Assembly: GCA_002311665.1 (NCBI GenBank)
Contig: DBYX01000009.1
Span: forward strand, 62,001-126,000
Source of the DNA: Lachnoclostridium sp. UBA1175
GTDB taxonomy: Bacteria > Bacillota > Clostridia > Lachnospirales > Lachnospiraceae
DNA length: 64,000 nucleotides
Direction: 5' to 3'
The notes under the pieces are model-generated. The model made no database searches. It was not told the DNA's origin and was given only the letters and a program-made list of their open reading frames with translations. Position 1 is the stretch's first letter, and each line of letters begins with the position of its first letter. Made by a program: the position numbers and the translations under genes. Positions 63,193 through 64,000 of the stretch are shown here, piece after piece.

Positions 63193-64000
63193 TCACTTCC
63201 TGCGCAGCACCCAGATCAGGTTGCTCCGGTACTGACGGGCTGTTGTGATATCGCGGATATCCTCCTTGTCACCGAGATATCCCCGGTAGATATCGAGCAC
63301 CTCAAAGCCGCACAGTTTCGCCAGCAGAAACACTTCCGAGCGATATGTCTCACGCATTATCAGCGGACGCACACGCTCTCCGATCACATTGCCTTCATCG
63401 TCGTATGTCTCAAACTTCCAGTGACCGTACATTTGCTGCGTATACGGGTCGTAAGTGATGGCGTTGTAGATTTTCTCGCGCCTGCCCTCGCTGTTGACAT
63501 ACTCAAGCCGAAGCGAATAATCCTTCTGCGGATCCGTCTGCATCTGCTGCATCTGCATCGGCGGCCACGGATCGAAGGTGTTGAATGTAAGGATCCCGCC
63601 GTCCGTCAGCTGCTCACGGATATTGCAAAGCGCCTCGATCTGGAGCTCCTGTGTCGGAAGATGCATAAATCCGCTCCGCGCGATGATCGCAAGCGAATAC
63701 TTCCGTCCGGAGCTGAACTTTGTCATATCCGCCGGGTATATGTTCAGGGAGAGACCCATTGCCTCAGCTTTCGCGGCAGCGACCTTGCACATCTCCTCGG
63801 AGAGGTCGGTTCCGTCGACCTCGATGCCGCGCTCGGCGAGGTACAGAAGCACCGCACCGGTACCGCAGGCGATGTCGACGACGCCTCCCTTTCCGAAGTG
63901 GCGCGCCAGATTCAGGTAAAACTCCTGAAAACCTTCGTGGTTGTCCTGTCCCTGGCTGTACATCACGTCCAGGTAGCGGTCGTAATTTTCCGCAACATCT
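63193..64000 (-). CDS. class I SAM-dependent methyltransferase, 5' end outside window
   Basis: The frame runs open off the right edge, with 269 codons present. The Rossmann motif I is VVDIACGTGAVLLYLAE, followed by GTDLSEEMCKVA (acidic ribose-binding residue) and the motif FDPWPPMQ. C-terminal strands (RSNLIWVLRR) are typical of small-molecule or UbiE-like methyltransferases. The upstream part reads VAENYDRYLDVMYSQGQDN. Substrate not identified. Confidence 0.88.
   Translation of the reverse strand, partial: DVAENYDRYLDVMYSQGQDNHEGFQEFYLNLARHFGKGGVVDIACGTGAVLLYLAERGIEVDGTDLSEEMCKVAAAKAEAMGLSLNIYPADMTKFSSGRKYSLAIIARSGFMHLPTQELQIEALCNIREQLTDGGILTFNTFDPWPPMQMQQMQTDPQKDYSLRLEYVNSEGRREKIYNAITYDPYTQQMYGHWKFETYDDEGNVIGERVRPLIMRETYRSEVFLLAKLCGFEVLDIYRGYLGDKEDIRDITTARQYRSNLIWVLRRK

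Noticed and set aside
1..64000. tRNA, rRNA, CRISPR array, prophage or IS element
   Set aside because: No cloverleaf-type or rRNA sequence, no regularly spaced repeats, and no transposase, integrase or phage structural gene was seen on reading both strands.

Overview
The window looks like a chromosomal segment from an anaerobic, moderately GC-rich Clostridia member, most likely Lachnospiraceae-like. Supporting signs are T-box control of thrS, an [FeFe]-hydrogenase hydABC operon, pyruvate formate-lyase with its activase, PPi-dependent phosphofructokinase in place of the ATP enzyme, the order rsmD-coaD-coiled coil followed by a convergent tmcAL, and several lipoproteins with Thr/Pro linkers. Family assignments come from reading motifs, not from searches. 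No rRNA, tRNA, CRISPR array, prophage or insertion sequence was seen.

Layout. 1-1604 (minus): 5' part of thrS behind a T-box leader. 1709-5478 (plus): a large GH2 enzyme with its own promoter and a shared terminator. 5488-9179 (minus): an XRE regulator, then two stacked small-HTH/membrane-protein units and a YbaK deacylase. 9242-16728 (minus): a sodium:solute symporter, an acyl-CoA ligase, a GH43 lipoprotein, a DUF1015 protein and a membrane protein. 16843-20100 (minus): an exported SH3/TM protein and argS, divergent from plus-strand lysC, ppiB and tmcAL (20152-23379). 23422-25372 (minus): coiled-coil protein, coaD, rsmD. 25402-27751 (minus): mrp, a small membrane protein, a DHH phosphoesterase. 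27778-31395 (minus): pfp, and a zinc-ribbon membrane protein overlapping a small membrane protein. 31502-34884 (plus): a ZTP-type riboswitch, pflB and pflA.

34903-40044 (minus): a six-gene YtrA-type operon (GntR regulator, ABC parts, three further membrane or exported proteins) from a consensus promoter carrying two matching inverted repeats. 40120-43283 (minus): an alpha-oxoamine synthase resembling bacterial serine palmitoyltransferase, followed by a secreted Ig/LRR protein. 43323-47680 (minus): hydC-hydB-hydA. 47806-48514: a CarD-family regulator. 48626-64000 (minus): mostly housekeeping and accessory enzymes (HAD phosphatase, serine hydrolase, SDR, decayed solute-binding protein, TIM-barrel isomerase, MBL hydrolase, AlkD, M1 peptidase, YczE-like protein, GNAT, two Nudix, a frameshifted phosphatase), then a short-ORF attenuator-like leader, an MFS transporter and a partial methyltransferase.

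Together the genes describe a fermenter. Glycoside hydrolases feed glycolysis through PFP. Pyruvate is split by PFL to formate and acetyl-CoA, under a riboswitch that appears to sense folate-dependent one-carbon status. Excess reductant leaves as H2 through the HydABC complex. The most unusual signals are an octamer, CGGAAAAT/ATTTTCCG, scattered far more often than base composition predicts, the ZTP-pflB leader with its duplicated pairing element, the promoter-sORF-terminator leader near 61.6 kb, and the SPT-like/adhesin-like gene pair.
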